DNA of 34,263 nucleotides from assembly GCA_036555745.1 (NCBI GenBank), contig DATBKV010000048.1, forward strand, positions 1-34,263. The letters are read 5' to 3'. Positions 1 through 7,592 of the stretch are shown piece after piece (the first letter of the stretch is position 1; each line of letters opens with the position of its first letter). This DNA comes from VAZQ01 sp036555745. GTDB lineage: Bacteria; Pseudomonadota; Alphaproteobacteria; Rhizobiales; Xanthobacteraceae. A model generated the notes under the pieces. That model had not been told where the DNA came from and did not search any database. It saw only the letters and a program-made list of their open reading frames with translations. The position numbers and the translations under genes are program-made.

Positions 1-2
1 TG

Positions 3-1499
3 CACCGCATGAACGACTGGATGTATTTCTCGGAGCCCGAACCCGAGCTTGGCGCGCGCCCGATCGAATGCGCGCGCGGCAAGGTCGTCGGCGGATCGTC
101 CTCGATCAACGCGATGGCTTACGTGCGCGGCCATCGTGGCGACTATGACCGCTGGGCGGCATCGGGTCTCCTCGGCTGGTCCTACGCGGACGTGCTTCCG
201 TATTTCCGGCGGCAGGAATCGTGGGAGCGCGGTGCCAATGCATACCGCGGCGGCGACGGCCCGCTGACGACGCGGTTCAACCGCTATGAAGACCCGCTTG
301 GCGAAGCGTTTCTGCAAGCCGGCGCGAGCGCCGGGCATCCGTTCACCGACGACTACAACGCGGAGCAGCAGGAGGGTTTTGGGCGGCTGCAATCGACTGT
401 CCGCCACGGCCGCCGCTGCAGCACCGCGGTCGCTTACCTGCGGCCTGCGCTGAAGCGGCCGAACCTCACGCTGAAGACCAAGGCGCTGGCGACGCGCATC
501 GTGCTTCAGGGCACGCGCGCCACCGGCATGGAATATGTGCAGGGCGGCACGACGCACAGCGCGCACGCGGCGCGCGAGGTTATTCTCGCGGGGGGCGTGA
601 TCAATACGCCGCAGCTGCTGATGCTGTCCGGCATCGGCGAGCCCGCGGAGCTGAAAGCGATCGGCATCGACGCGCGCGTTGCGTTGCCAGGCGTCGGCAA
701 GAATTTGCAGGACCACATCTCGGCGCCCATCGCCTACGCGCGCAGCGAGCCGGGGCCGCTGCATCGTGCCATGCGGCTTGATCGAATCGCGCGCGAGCTC
801 GCGAACGCGTACTTCCTGGGCAGGGGCATCGCCACGGATCTGCCGGCCGGGGCGATGGCCTTTTTGCGTAGTCCCTACGCGGAGAACTTGCCCGACATAC
901 AGTTCATCTTCATCAGCGCGCCGATGACGGCGGCACCATATCTTGCGCCGTTCAGGCAAAGCTATCAGGACGGCTTCGCTATCCGCGCCGTGTTGTTACG
1001 GCCGCAGAGCCGTGGTTTCGTGCGGTTGAAATCCGCTGATCCCCGCCAGCCACCGGCGATCGTGCAGAACTTCCTCTCCACCCGGCGCGATTGGGAGGTT
1101 CTGCGCGCCGGCCTGCGGATGGCCGAGGCGGTCGGGGCCCAGGCGCCGCTGCGGCCGTTCGCCGGAAAGCGTCTGGCGCCGCTGAGCCTCAGCGATGCCG
1201 ATCTGACCAGGCACGTCGCCGAAACCGGCATCACCGTTCATCACCCGCTCGGGACATGCAAGATGGGCGTCGCGAGCGACCCGGCGGCGGTGGTCGACAC
1301 CAAGCTGAATGTGTTGGGCACCGAAGGTTTGCGGGTGGTCGATGCCTCGGTGATGCCGGACCTTGTCGGCGGCAACATCAATGCGCCCGTCATCATGATA
1401 GCCGAGAGAGCCTCCGACATCATTCGTGGCCGCGCTGTCCTGCCGCCTGCAACCACCTCGCAAGCCGCTCTCAAGGGCACCGTCATGGAAACGGGGTAG
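3..1499 (+). CDS. GMC-family FAD oxidoreductase (choline/alcohol dehydrogenase type), 5' end missing
   Basis: The reading frame is open to the left edge, so the start and the N-terminal FAD-binding GxGxxG segment (roughly 70 residues in this family) lie outside the window. Both GMC signatures are visible: GKVVGGSSSINAMAYVRG near the left end, and GVINTPQLLMLSGIG about 200 residues further on. The C-terminal substrate domain carries the catalytic His motif HHPLGTCKMG and the GGNINAP Asn motif before the final FAD-contacting helix. Family members oxidise alcohols or polyols to aldehydes with bound FAD; this protein's substrate cannot be read from sequence. No partner gene is in the window: the next gene, a Bug binding protein, is convergent. 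The frame is intact through to the TAG stop. Family assignment is firm; calling it choline dehydrogenase would be a guess. Confidence 0.93.
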   Translation, partial: HRMNDWMYFSEPEPELGARPIECARGKVVGGSSSINAMAYVRGHRGDYDRWAASGLLGWSYADVLPYFRRQESWERGANAYRGGDGPLTTRFNRYEDPLGEAFLQAGASAGHPFTDDYNAEQQEGFGRLQSTVRHGRRCSTAVAYLRPALKRPNLTLKTKALATRIVLQGTRATGMEYVQGGTTHSAHAAREVILAGGVINTPQLLMLSGIGEPAELKAIGIDARVALPGVGKNLQDHISAPIAYARSEPGPLHRAMRLDRIARELANAYFLGRGIATDLPAGAMAFLRSPYAENLPDIQFIFISAPMTAAPYLAPFRQSYQDGFAIRAVLLRPQSRGFVRLKSADPRQPPAIVQNFLSTRRDWEVLRAGLRMAEAVGAQAPLRPFAGKRLAPLSLSDADLTRHVAETGITVHHPLGTCKMGVASDPAAVVDTKLNVLGTEGLRVVDASVMPDLVGGNINAPVIMIAERASDIIRGRAVLPPATTSQAALKGTVMETG

Positions 1500-1562
1500 C
1501 GGTGCGGCTCAATCGACGGTCGCCCACTCCTTATTTCATTTCAAGCTTCGACATGCTGACGT

Positions 1563-1580
1563 CCGTCGCCCGGGCGACGG
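1563..1580. terminator. Perfect 18-nt palindrome between convergent genes
   Basis: CCGTCGCCCGGGCGACGG is perfectly self-complementary and would fold as a 7-bp stem with a CCGG loop on either strand. It lies between the end of the GMC gene (1499) and the end of the convergent Bug gene (1623). No T-run follows on either side, so a bidirectional terminator is an inference from position and stem strength. Confidence 0.4.
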
Positions 1581-1622
1581 CTCCGCGGCATCGCTGCGTC
1601 GAGAGGATTGAAGATGCACCGG

Positions 1623-2594
1623 CTACTGCGTCTTGATGCCGAGCTCGCGAATGAGCCGCGCGTAGAGCTCGGATTGATGCCGGAGGTGGGCGTCGAAGTC
1701 CGCCCCGCATTTCGGACTGGGATAGAGCGCCTGCGCGGTGAGCTTGGCTTTGACCTCGGGCGCGAGCAGCGCGCTGCCGAACCAGTCGATGAGCTTGGCC
1801 ACCGTCGCCGGCGGCGTGTGGGCGGGCGCCACCAGCCCGAACCAGACGTCGGTCTCGAAATCGGGGGAACCGGACTCCGCGACCGTGGGCAGATCCGGCA
1901 GCGGCTCGATCCTCTTCGCGGCCATGGTGGCGAGCGCGCGTGCCTTGCCCGCGCTCAATTGCCCGCCGATCTCGGACCAGTTCAGCACCGCCGCGGTCAC
2001 GTGGCCGCCGAGCAGCGCATTCTCGGTGGGAGCGCCGCCGGGATACGGCACGTAGATCAGGTTGGCCCGTGCCAGCCGCTTGAAGCGCTCGATCCCGATG
2101 TGCTGCGTGGTGTTGGGGCCGACGCTGGCGATCGACAGCTCGCCCGGCCTGGCGCGCGCCGCCGCCACGAGCTCTGCGAGCGTGCGATAGGGCGAGGCGC
2201 TGTTGACCACGATGAGCTGCGGGGTCGTGACCAGATAGCAGATCGGCGCGAAGCTCGCGCGCGGATCGTAGTTCACCTTGCGCAGGATCGAGCTGATGAT
2301 CATGCCGTTGTTGTTGACGAGCAGCGTGTTGCCGTCGGGCGGCGCGCGCGCCACCGCCTCGGCCGCGATCACGCCGCCGGCGCCCGGCCGGCTCTCGACG
2401 ATGATCGGCTGGCCCTGCGTGCCGGAGACGTGGTCCGCCAGGATGCGAACCAGCACGTCGATGCTGCCGCCGGGTGGGACCGAGATCACGATGCGCATGG
2501 TCCCAGCCTGCGACCGCGCCCGGTGAGCGGGCACGGCAATCCCCAGGCTCGCCAAAGCCAGCGCGCCGGCAGCGAGGGCAAGGAGCTTGCGCAT
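1623..2594 (-). CDS. Bug/TctC-family tricarboxylate transporter substrate-binding protein (orphan, copy 1)
   Basis: This 323-residue periplasmic binding protein has an N-terminal Sec signal (MRKLLALAAG, Ala-rich to about residue 29). After it come the Bug-family phosphate-type loop PPGGSID (residues 40-46), the APPDGNTLL motif, and the LPDLPTVAESGSPDFE stretch near residue 235. Bug proteins bind carboxylates or other small organic molecules and deliver them to a TctA/TctB membrane complex. No tctA or tctB gene lies nearby, so this is an orphan receptor of the kind many proteobacteria carry in numbers. It is the most divergent of the four in this window: the usual PGGGxD loop is PGGSID, and VNNNGMIISSI replaces the more typical segment after the PDG motif. 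It is transcribed away from the divergent cupin gene at 2762. Ligand unknown. Confidence 0.92.
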   Translation of the reverse strand: MRKLLALAAGALALASLGIAVPAHRARSQAGTMRIVISVPPGGSIDVLVRILADHVSGTQGQPIIVESRPGAGGVIAAEAVARAPPDGNTLLVNNNGMIISSILRKVNYDPRASFAPICYLVTTPQLIVVNSASPYRTLAELVAAARARPGELSIASVGPNTTQHIGIERFKRLARANLIYVPYPGGAPTENALLGGHVTAAVLNWSEIGGQLSAGKARALATMAAKRIEPLPDLPTVAESGSPDFETDVWFGLVAPAHTPPATVAKLIDWFGSALLAPEVKAKLTAQALYPSPKCGADFDAHLRHQSELYARLIRELGIKTQ

Positions 2595-2761
2595 GGAATG
2601 CGTCCCGGAATGAACGCGGAGCCGAGCGCTTCGAGCAACCGCCGTGCTTCAATAGCACGCGCAGGCGCGATTGGAACACGGCGCGGCCGCGCCGGAAATC
2701 CCGTGGACCGCCTCGCCGTCTGCGCCTACCCTGCCGCGACCCAACCCTGCCGGAGGAAACC

Positions 2762-3133
2762 ATGCCCGAAGCAGCAACGCTCGGCGCGCTCGCCTCGCGC
2801 TTCATCGACACCGACTCGCTGCCGTGGATCGAGACCGCGCCCGGCAACAAGATGAAGGTGATCTATCACGACCCCGCCAGCGGCATGCTCACGATCCTGG
2901 CCAAGCTCGCGCCCGGCGCCGGCATTCCCGCGCACGTGCACGAGGATCTGGAGCAGACCTTCGTGCTCGAGGGCTCGCTTCGCGACGACGAGGGCGAGTG
3001 CACCGCCGGCAATTTCGTCATCCGCGCCAAGGGCAGCCGCCACGCGCCGACCGCGCCCAAGGGCTGCACCATGCTGGTGTTCTTCCTCAAGCCGACGGCG
3101 GCGCTTGCCAAGGCGCTGCTCGCGCGCGGCTGA
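2762..3133 (+). CDS. Small single-domain cupin protein (ChrR-cupin-like)
   Basis: This is a 123-residue cytosolic single cupin barrel. Motif 1 is PAHVHEDLEQTFVLEG with likely metal ligands His58, His60 and Glu64; motif 2 has His94 in the segment AKGSRHAP. The ATG at 2762 is chosen because a clear GGAGG at 2752-2756 sits 5 bases upstream; longer in-frame extensions have no such site and read through non-coding-looking sequence. The layout resembles the cupin half of ChrR-type anti-sigma factors and small metal-dependent dioxygenase-like proteins, but there is no N-terminal zinc-binding anti-sigma domain and no ECF sigma gene nearby. Function therefore stays open. It is divergent from Bug copy 1 and lies 153 bases upstream of the glutathione S-transferase gene on the same strand. 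Confidence 0.85.
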   Translation: MPEAATLGALASRFIDTDSLPWIETAPGNKMKVIYHDPASGMLTILAKLAPGAGIPAHVHEDLEQTFVLEGSLRDDEGECTAGNFVIRAKGSRHAPTAPKGCTMLVFFLKPTAALAKALLARG

Positions 3134-3286
3134 AGATCCCTTTTGGCCGCGCGTTCGCATGCGCGCTTCCGGCGGCGTGCCGGCCACGGAGCGGACGCGC
3201 TTGCGCTGATGCCGTCGCTGCATTGACAGCGGTGGTCGAGACCCCTGGCTTGATGAGCCCATGACTGGGCGTAACAGGAGGACGAT

Positions 3287-4078
3287 GTGCTCGAGCTCTA
3301 TCACAACATCAATTCGGTATGCGCGCAGAAGGTGCGCATCGCGCTGAAGGAGAAGGGCCGGGACGCCGAGGAGCATCTCCTGACCCTGCGCGGCGACCAG
3401 AACGAGCCTGCCTATCTCAAGCTCAATCCCAACGGCGTCGTTCCGACCCTGGTCCACGACGGCGTGCCGATCGTGGAATCCTCGCTGATCCTCTACTACC
3501 TCGATGAGGCCTTTCCGGACCCGCCGCTGATGCCGGCGGAGCCGCTGCAGCGGCATCGCGTGCGCATGTACAACAAGCTCATCGACGAATATCTGCACAA
3601 CGCCTGCACCATCCTGACCTTCGCGACCGCCTTCCGCCCCAATTTCCTGAAGGTGCCGCGCGAGGTGTGGCTGGCGGAGATCAACAAGGCGCCGCTCAAG
3701 CGGCGCGCCGAGTACAAGCGCAGCGTGATCGAGCACGGGCTCGATTCCGAATTCGTGGCCGACGCGGTCGCGCAGCACACGAAGCTCTTGTCCTGGATGG
3801 CGCGCTCGCTCGCAGACGGCCCCTACCTCGCCGGCGAGCGCTTCTCCAATGCCGATTGCGCGGTGATCCCCTACATCCTGCGGCTCGAGCTGCTCAAGCT
3901 CGCGGGCATGTGGGCGCGCTATCCGGCGGTCGCGGACTGGTGGACGCGGGTGCAGGCGCGGCCGTCGGTCAAGTCGGCGATCTTTGAGCGCATGTCCGAC
4001 AAGGACTGGGCGCCGTTCAAGGCGCTCGCGCCGGACCCGTGGCCGAAGGTCCAGGAGCTGCTGCAGGCGGCCGCATGA
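3287..4078 (+). CDS. Glutathione S-transferase family protein
   Basis: This is a 263-residue cytosolic protein of the glutathione transferase fold. The N-terminal thioredoxin-like domain has a candidate catalytic Ser10 in NINSVCAQK, the cis-Pro loop GVVPTLV and the glutathione-binding Glu-Ser pair in PIVESSLILYYLDE. The helical C-terminal domain shows the N-capping box in RFSNADCAV. It is longer than the common 200-230 residue length because of extra helix between about residues 105 and 160. The start is a GTG: AGGAGG at 3276-3281 lies 5 bases before it, whereas the ATG two bases earlier (3285) is out of frame. A perfect TTGACA at 3223-3228 lies upstream, but I see no convincing -10 element to go with it. 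The substrate (conjugation, dehalogenation or isomerisation) cannot be told from sequence. Confidence 0.93.
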   Translation: MLELYHNINSVCAQKVRIALKEKGRDAEEHLLTLRGDQNEPAYLKLNPNGVVPTLVHDGVPIVESSLILYYLDEAFPDPPLMPAEPLQRHRVRMYNKLIDEYLHNACTILTFATAFRPNFLKVPREVWLAEINKAPLKRRAEYKRSVIEHGLDSEFVADAVAQHTKLLSWMARSLADGPYLAGERFSNADCAVIPYILRLELLKLAGMWARYPAVADWWTRVQARPSVKSAIFERMSDKDWAPFKALAPDPWPKVQELLQAAA

Positions 4079-4130
4079 ATTGCGCGGCTGCGCGGGCCGT
4101 TGCCGGCACGCATGCGGCCGCTGTTCTCGG

Positions 4131-4379
4131 TCAGGCCTGGACGATGGCCAGCCGCGGTGACGGCGACGGCCATTCGCAATGATGCGTTTCGACGTCGCGC
4201 AGGTCTTGCCACGCGGACATCCGCTCGCGGCACTCCTCCAACGCCATCCTCTGCTCGGCCAGGAACAGCCACTGGCCGGCCAGCTGCTGGTATTGCTGCT
4301 TGATGAAGTCGCCGTAGTGATCGGCCAGGGTCAGGCATTCTGCCGCTTGGCCGAGGAATTCCTCGCATCGGCTTTGCAT
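4131..4379 (-). CDS. Small helical hypothetical protein (82 aa)
   Basis: This is an 82-residue cytosolic protein with no signal peptide. Its N-terminal half (CEEFLGQAAECLTLADHY, then QQLAGQWLFLAEQR) resembles a widespread family of short alphaproteobacterial helical proteins that begin with a FL.QAAEC.ALA segment followed by a Q..L..QW..LA repeat; their function is unknown to me. A good ribosome-binding site (GGAGG, 8 bases before the ATG on the minus strand) supports the start. A perfect CRP-type palindrome lies about 100 bases upstream (4476-4491). The gene is convergent with the GST gene, with 52 bases between their stops. Coding status rests on family resemblance and the ribosome-binding site. 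Confidence 0.65.
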   Translation of the reverse strand: MQSRCEEFLGQAAECLTLADHYGDFIKQQYQQLAGQWLFLAEQRMALEECRERMSAWQDLRDVETHHCEWPSPSPRLAIVQA

Positions 4380-4744
4380 CTGTCACCCTCCGTCTTTAGC
4401 TCTGGCGCGCCGGTGGGAACTCGAGGTTCGGCCCGACACTGCAGGGTGACCTAACGCCTGAATTTGCCCGCCGACTGTGACGGCGGTCACACATTGTCGA
4501 TCGGTTCAGCGCGCTTCAGGACGTTTCAGACCGCGCCGGGCGCGAAAAGTCGGAACGACCGTCGGCACGCGCGCAAGCGCCTCCGCGCCGCTCGACCTGG
4601 CCCTCGTCCGCGGCGTAAAATGGCGTCCGTGGCTCGACTTTGAGGAAGCACCGGAGCCCGCCCCGAACCATCCGCAAGGAAGTGACGGGTAGGCGCGCGA
4701 TCGCCCGCGGCAACCGGGGCCGGTGCGGCGGAGGAGGAGTGACC
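4380..4744. other. Divergent intergenic region, 365 bp, with CRP-type site
   Basis: The region separates the divergent small helical gene and the His-rich gene. I see no convincing coding frame. It holds the CRP-like palindrome at 4476-4491 and a GTCACCCT/AGGGTGAC inverted pair (about 4382-4389 and 4443-4450) bracketing the leader of the minus-strand gene. Confidence 0.5.
4476..4491. promoter_or_regulatory. Perfect CRP/FNR-superfamily palindrome TGTGA-N6-TCACA
   Basis: TGTGACGGCGGTCACA matches the classical CRP consensus TGTGA-N6-TCACA at all ten conserved positions. It lies about 97 bases upstream of the minus-strand ATG at 4379 and about 250 bases upstream of the plus-strand ATG at 4745, so it more likely serves the minus-strand gene. 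The sequence match is direct; which CRP/FNR-type regulator binds it in this organism is not known. Confidence 0.55.
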
Positions 4745-5362
4745 ATGCGTAAGTTTCTGATCGCAGCCGTACTGCTGGTACTGGCCGCCGTTTCGCTCGT
4801 TGAGGCGGGCAGAGCAATGGGGCTCGCACCCGCCGATCTGCGGCCGGCCGCGGCGATGTCCGCGCTCGCCGACACGGTCGCGCTGCGCAAGGGCGACAAG
4901 CTGACCACGCGAAGCTCCGTGGCGCGCAAGCGCCACGCCGCGGCCCGCCATCGCATGGCCAGGGCCCACCACGTCGCGCGCGCCCACCGACGGATCGCCG
5001 CCCGCAACCGACACGTCGCTGCGCGCCACGCCGCGGTGCGGCACCGCGTCGCCGCGAAGAGCGGCCATGTCGCGGCGCGCCATCACGTGGCGGCGCGCCA
5101 CCGCGTGCCGGCGTCGCAGCGCGTCGCGACGCGTACCTCGCTCACAGATTCGCAGCGCGTCGCAGCGGCGCTGACGTCGACCGCGGCGCTGCGGCCGGTG
5201 CGGCCGTGGCTGCCGCAGCCCTACTACGGCACTGTCATCGCCGGCGTCACGCTCGGCACCGTCGTCGCCGCCAATACCGTTCCGCCGTCGCCGTCGTTCG
5301 ACCTGTGCTGGTATTGGTCCGATCCCACCCGAGCGCACGGCTACTGGGACTTCTGCCGTTAG
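4745..5362 (+). CDS. Secreted His/Ala/Arg-repeat protein with CWYW...YWDFC tail
   Basis: This is a 205-residue predicted exported protein. MRKFLIAAVLLVLAAVSLVEAG forms a signal peptide or N-terminal anchor; residues about 58-130 are a low-complexity array built on units such as ARH, HVAARH and RHRVAA; a second hydrophobic stretch (TVIAGVTLGTVVAANTV) follows; and the protein ends in LCWYWSDPTRAHGYWDFC. That tail, with two Cys and many aromatic residues, is a style I associate with small exported proteins of Bradyrhizobium relatives. The start at 4745 is supported by GGAGGAGG at about 4731-4738. The dense His content suggests metal or polyanion binding, but that is inference. Repeat composition probably makes length variable between strains. 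No catalytic domain is visible. Confidence 0.72.
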   Translation: MRKFLIAAVLLVLAAVSLVEAGRAMGLAPADLRPAAAMSALADTVALRKGDKLTTRSSVARKRHAAARHRMARAHHVARAHRRIAARNRHVAARHAAVRHRVAAKSGHVAARHHVAARHRVPASQRVATRTSLTDSQRVAAALTSTAALRPVRPWLPQPYYGTVIAGVTLGTVVAANTVPPSPSFDLCWYWSDPTRAHGYWDFCR

Positions 5363-5386
5363 TGCGGCGGCCCCGACGCCTGCATT

Positions 5387-5447
5387 CCACGTGTCCCGCA
5401 CGTGGCGCAGCATGAGCGAAGCGAATGGTGCGCCGCACGTACCGGAT
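5387..5447. repeat. Imperfect inverted-repeat element, unit A
   Basis: CCACGTG/CACGTGG (7 bp, 5-base loop, 5387-5405) opens the unit. A second, larger fold pairs ACGTGGCGCA (5400-5409) with TGCGCCGCACGT (5429-5440), leaving a 2-base bulge. The head CGTGTCCCG (5390-5398) recurs at 5506-5514. The plan resembles the tgtcccg...cgggac palindromic repeats I recall between genes in Bradyrhizobium relatives; that match is from memory. Confidence 0.45.
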
Positions 5448-5505
5448 CGAGCGGGGTTGCGCCGATCCCGATCGCTAGCGTGGGTTTGCGACAATGTGCT
5501 TGGCT

Positions 5506-5552
5506 CGTGTCCCGGGCGCGCCACCGCGCAAAGCGCTGCGTTGCAGGGACCG
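5506..5552. repeat. Inverted-repeat element, unit B (second copy of the CGTGTCCCG head)
   Basis: The unit begins with the same nine bases CGTGTCCCG as unit A, has an AGCGCT-centred middle (GCGCAAAGCGCTGCG), and closes with GGGACCG, complementary to the head. This gives an imperfect hairpin of about 47 bases. Two copies within 120 bases in a gene-free region point to a mobile or amplifying intergenic element. Confidence 0.4.
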
Positions 5553-5668
5553 TTTCAAAAGCGGTGTTCGTGACGGTCCCACGCCAGGCGGGCTTGCCCG
5601 ACTTGCGCACATCGAGCCGACCTCGGGTAAATCCGAGATCGTGGCAGGACGCCACCTTCGACTACTTT

Positions 5669-5710
5669 TTGACTACGCCTCTTGACTACGAAATGTATTT
5701 GTGCTAGACA
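5669..5710 (+). promoter_or_regulatory. Direct repeat TTGACTACG x2 and promoter-like -35/-10
   Basis: TTGACTACG occurs at 5669-5677 and 5682-5690, and a related TTCGACTAC at about 5657-5665. The second copy gives a -35 TTGACT (5682-5687) which, after 17 bases, is followed by TAGACA (5705-5710), an acceptable alphaproteobacterial -10. No protein gene lies downstream on this strand, so if active the promoter would drive a non-coding transcript through the structured element starting near 5720. Confidence 0.35.
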
Positions 5711-5719
5711 GCTTCCATC

Positions 5720-6065
5720 CCGCTCATCGAGGGGCGCCCTCCGGAGGCGATCCTGACGGCGGAGCGGGGTGTGGCGTCCCGGCCGCGGCTCGTAACCGCG
5801 TCCTGGGAGGTTCGGAAGACCGCGCGAGCGCTGCGGCGGCAACGCCGCAAACGCCAGCCCGGCGCCGGGCCCAAACCGCCACGGCGGAGCGTCGAGAGAG
5901 GCCGTCCCGGTTGCCCCGGACGGCTCGCGCCTCGCAAGCGTGACGTCGCGCCTTACGAGCGCGACCGCATTGAATGTGTCCGCCTCCCGGCGCTCCGCCT
6001 GCCCCTCGTTGGGGCGGCCGCGACGAAGGAAGCGACGAGAATGCGAACAACCCGGCCGCAAGCAA
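5720..6065. repeat. Probable dispersed GC-rich intergenic element
   Basis: This GC-rich stretch has local hairpins (GAGGGGCGCCCTC at 5729-5741). Conceptual translation on the plus strand gives residues of the type GAPSGGDPDGGAGCG and AAARNRVLGGSEDR, which I recall as a recurring false protein in Bradyrhizobiaceae genomes. That suggests a dispersed non-coding element rather than a gene. The boundaries are approximate, and the recall cannot be tested from this window. Confidence 0.4.
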
Positions 6066-6118
6066 CGCGCCGGAAACGAAGAAACTTGGGCTGTTTGAAA
6101 TCGTGAAGACGAAGCATC

Positions 6119-6153
6119 GTAGGATGGCTCGAGCGCTTGCGCGAGCCCATCGC
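6119..6153. repeat. Hairpin element of the gtaggatgg...cccatc type
   Basis: GATGGCTCG (6123-6131) pairs with CGAGCCCATC (6142-6151) with one bulged base, in the context GTAGGATGG. I recall the same plan (a gtaggatggg head, variable centre, cccatc tail) from intergenic repeats of Rhizobiales. It lies about 40 bases beyond the stop of the MmgE/PrpD gene and could also act as its terminator. Confidence 0.45.
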
Positions 6154-6189
6154 GCCGGCGTGGGGCCGCGCACCTGTCGCGCGAGCGCC

Positions 6190-7533
6190 TCAGCCCGGCA
6201 CCGTCAGCGCGAGCAGGCGGGAAGCATCGGCGGCGCGATCGAGCGTCCAGATCGCCGCGATCAACGGCGCCGGGTCGTAGCCCGGTCGCCAGCCTTCGGC
6301 CGCGGCGCGCAGCTTGTCCTCGAGGTCGCCGTCGCTCATCGGACGCTGCGGGCTGCCGCGGGCGGCCGCGCTCGCCAGGCGGTAGCTCTTGCCGTCGCTG
6401 GTGCGCAGCTCGACGTCGGCGCTGGTCACCGCAAGCGCGGGATCGCGCACGACGCTGATCCGGCGCCGCAGCTCGATCACGGCGGGATCGCGCGCGCAGC
6501 CGTCGGTGAATTGCGCGAGGCCGGCCTCGCCGAAGAGGAGCGCGGCGGCCACCGCGTGCTGCGCGCTGACCTGCGCCTCGCGGCCGCTGGCGATGTCGGG
6601 CCGGTCGGTTCGCTCGCCGAGCAGCGGGTTGCCGCGCAGGACGACGCGCTCGACGGCCTCGCGCGGATGCGCCTGCCGCCACTCCAGAATGCAGTCGAGG
6701 AAGGGATGGATCACGAAGCCGCAGGGATACGGCTTGATCGAGTTGTGCGCGATCGCCCAGCGCGTACCCAGATCCTCGCTCAACGCCGGCCACTTCGGCG
6801 GCTCGGCCATGGCGCTGAGGAAGCCTTGCACGCCGGCGATCGGCTCCGGCGGTCCGGCAAAGCCTTTCTCGGCGAGCAGTGCGGACCACAAGCCGTTGCG
6901 CGCGGCGTTGCCGACGCCGAGGCTCTTGGCCGCGAATCCCAGGGCTTCGCACAGCCCCGCCGACTGCGTCGCCGCGTGCCCGAGCGCCCACACCATGCGC
7001 TCGCCCTCGAGCGCGAGCAGCCGGCCGGCGCCGGCGGCGGCGCCGAACACGCCGCAGGTCGAGGTGATGTGCCAGCCCTTGGCGTAGTGGCCGGGAAAGA
7101 TGGCGGCGCCGATGCGGCATTCCACCTCGACGCCGAGAATGAAGGCGAGCAGCAGCTCGGCGCCGCTCACCGGCCGCAGCTGCGCGAGCGCGAACAGCGC
7201 TGGCGCGACCGGCGCGGTCGGATGAATCGCGGTGGCGGCGTGGGTGTCGTCGAAATCGTGGACGTTGGCGGCGGCCGCATTGAGGAAGGCGGCGCTGAGC
7301 GCATCGAGGCGCTCGCCGCGGCCGATCAGGGTCGCCGGGCCGCGCCCGCCAAGCTCGGCGAGCGATTGCAGCGCAGTCTCGACCGCATCGGCGCGGCAGC
7401 CCGCGAGCGCCACGGCGAAGAAATTCGTGAGCGCGCACTTGGCCTGATGGCGCACGTCGTCGGGAATGTCGCTCCAGCGCGTCTGCGCGAGGAAGCGGGC
7501 AAGGCTCGACGTGACCCCGGGTTGCTGCAGCAT
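6190..7533 (-). CDS. MmgE/PrpD family protein (2-methylcitrate dehydratase-like)
   Basis: This is a 447-residue cytosolic protein of the MmgE/PrpD superfamily. The N-terminal helical domain carries the typical segment VHDFDDTHAATAIHPTAP (about residues 91-108), followed by GWHITSTCGVFGAAAGAGR and, in the second domain, NSIKPYPCGFVIHPFLD. Characterised members dehydrate 2-methylcitrate (PrpD) or act on itaconyl, cis-aconitate or related acids; stand-alone copies like this one have mostly unknown substrates, and no prpB or prpC lies nearby. The ATG at 7533 is preferred (GGAA about 7-8 bases upstream); an in-frame TTG at 7560 would add nine residues. It is divergent from the PadR-type regulator, whose operator-like boxes lie 90-140 bases upstream of this start, so shared control is possible. 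Confidence 0.88.
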   Translation of the reverse strand: MLQQPGVTSSLARFLAQTRWSDIPDDVRHQAKCALTNFFAVALAGCRADAVETALQSLAELGGRGPATLIGRGERLDALSAAFLNAAAANVHDFDDTHAATAIHPTAPVAPALFALAQLRPVSGAELLLAFILGVEVECRIGAAIFPGHYAKGWHITSTCGVFGAAAGAGRLLALEGERMVWALGHAATQSAGLCEALGFAAKSLGVGNAARNGLWSALLAEKGFAGPPEPIAGVQGFLSAMAEPPKWPALSEDLGTRWAIAHNSIKPYPCGFVIHPFLDCILEWRQAHPREAVERVVLRGNPLLGERTDRPDIASGREAQVSAQHAVAAALLFGEAGLAQFTDGCARDPAVIELRRRISVVRDPALAVTSADVELRTSDGKSYRLASAAARGSPQRPMSDGDLEDKLRAAAEGWRPGYDPAPLIAAIWTLDRAADASRLLALTVPG

Positions 7534-7576
7534 GGGCGCTTCCAACTCGTTGGCCCGCAAGCCTATCGGGGCGCGG

Positions 7577-7592
7577 CTGGCTGCGCAGCCAG
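7577..7592. promoter_or_regulatory. 16-nt perfect palindrome upstream of the MmgE/PrpD gene
   Basis: CTGGCTGCGCAGCCAG is fully self-complementary and lies 44 bases upstream of the ATG at 7533, in the divergent spacer. It could be an operator or simply a leader hairpin. No regulator can be named. Confidence 0.3.

Larger units (their letters stand above)
5363..6189. other. 827-bp gene-free region filled with dispersed-repeat-like elements
   Basis: No open frame here has family resemblance, a ribosome-binding site or a sensible start. The stretch instead contains, in order: two CGTGTCCCG-headed inverted-repeat elements (5387-5447 and 5506-5552), a TTGACTACG direct repeat with a promoter-like -35/-10 pair (5669-5710), a long structured GC-rich element (about 5720-6065), and a hairpin element (6119-6153). 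It lies between the convergent His-rich and MmgE/PrpD genes. Confidence 0.6.

Noticed and set aside
3223..3254. TTGACA as promoter for the GST gene
   Set aside because: The -35 hexamer is perfect, but at 16-19 bases spacing no acceptable -10 is present (TGGCTT, GGCTTG, CTTGAT).
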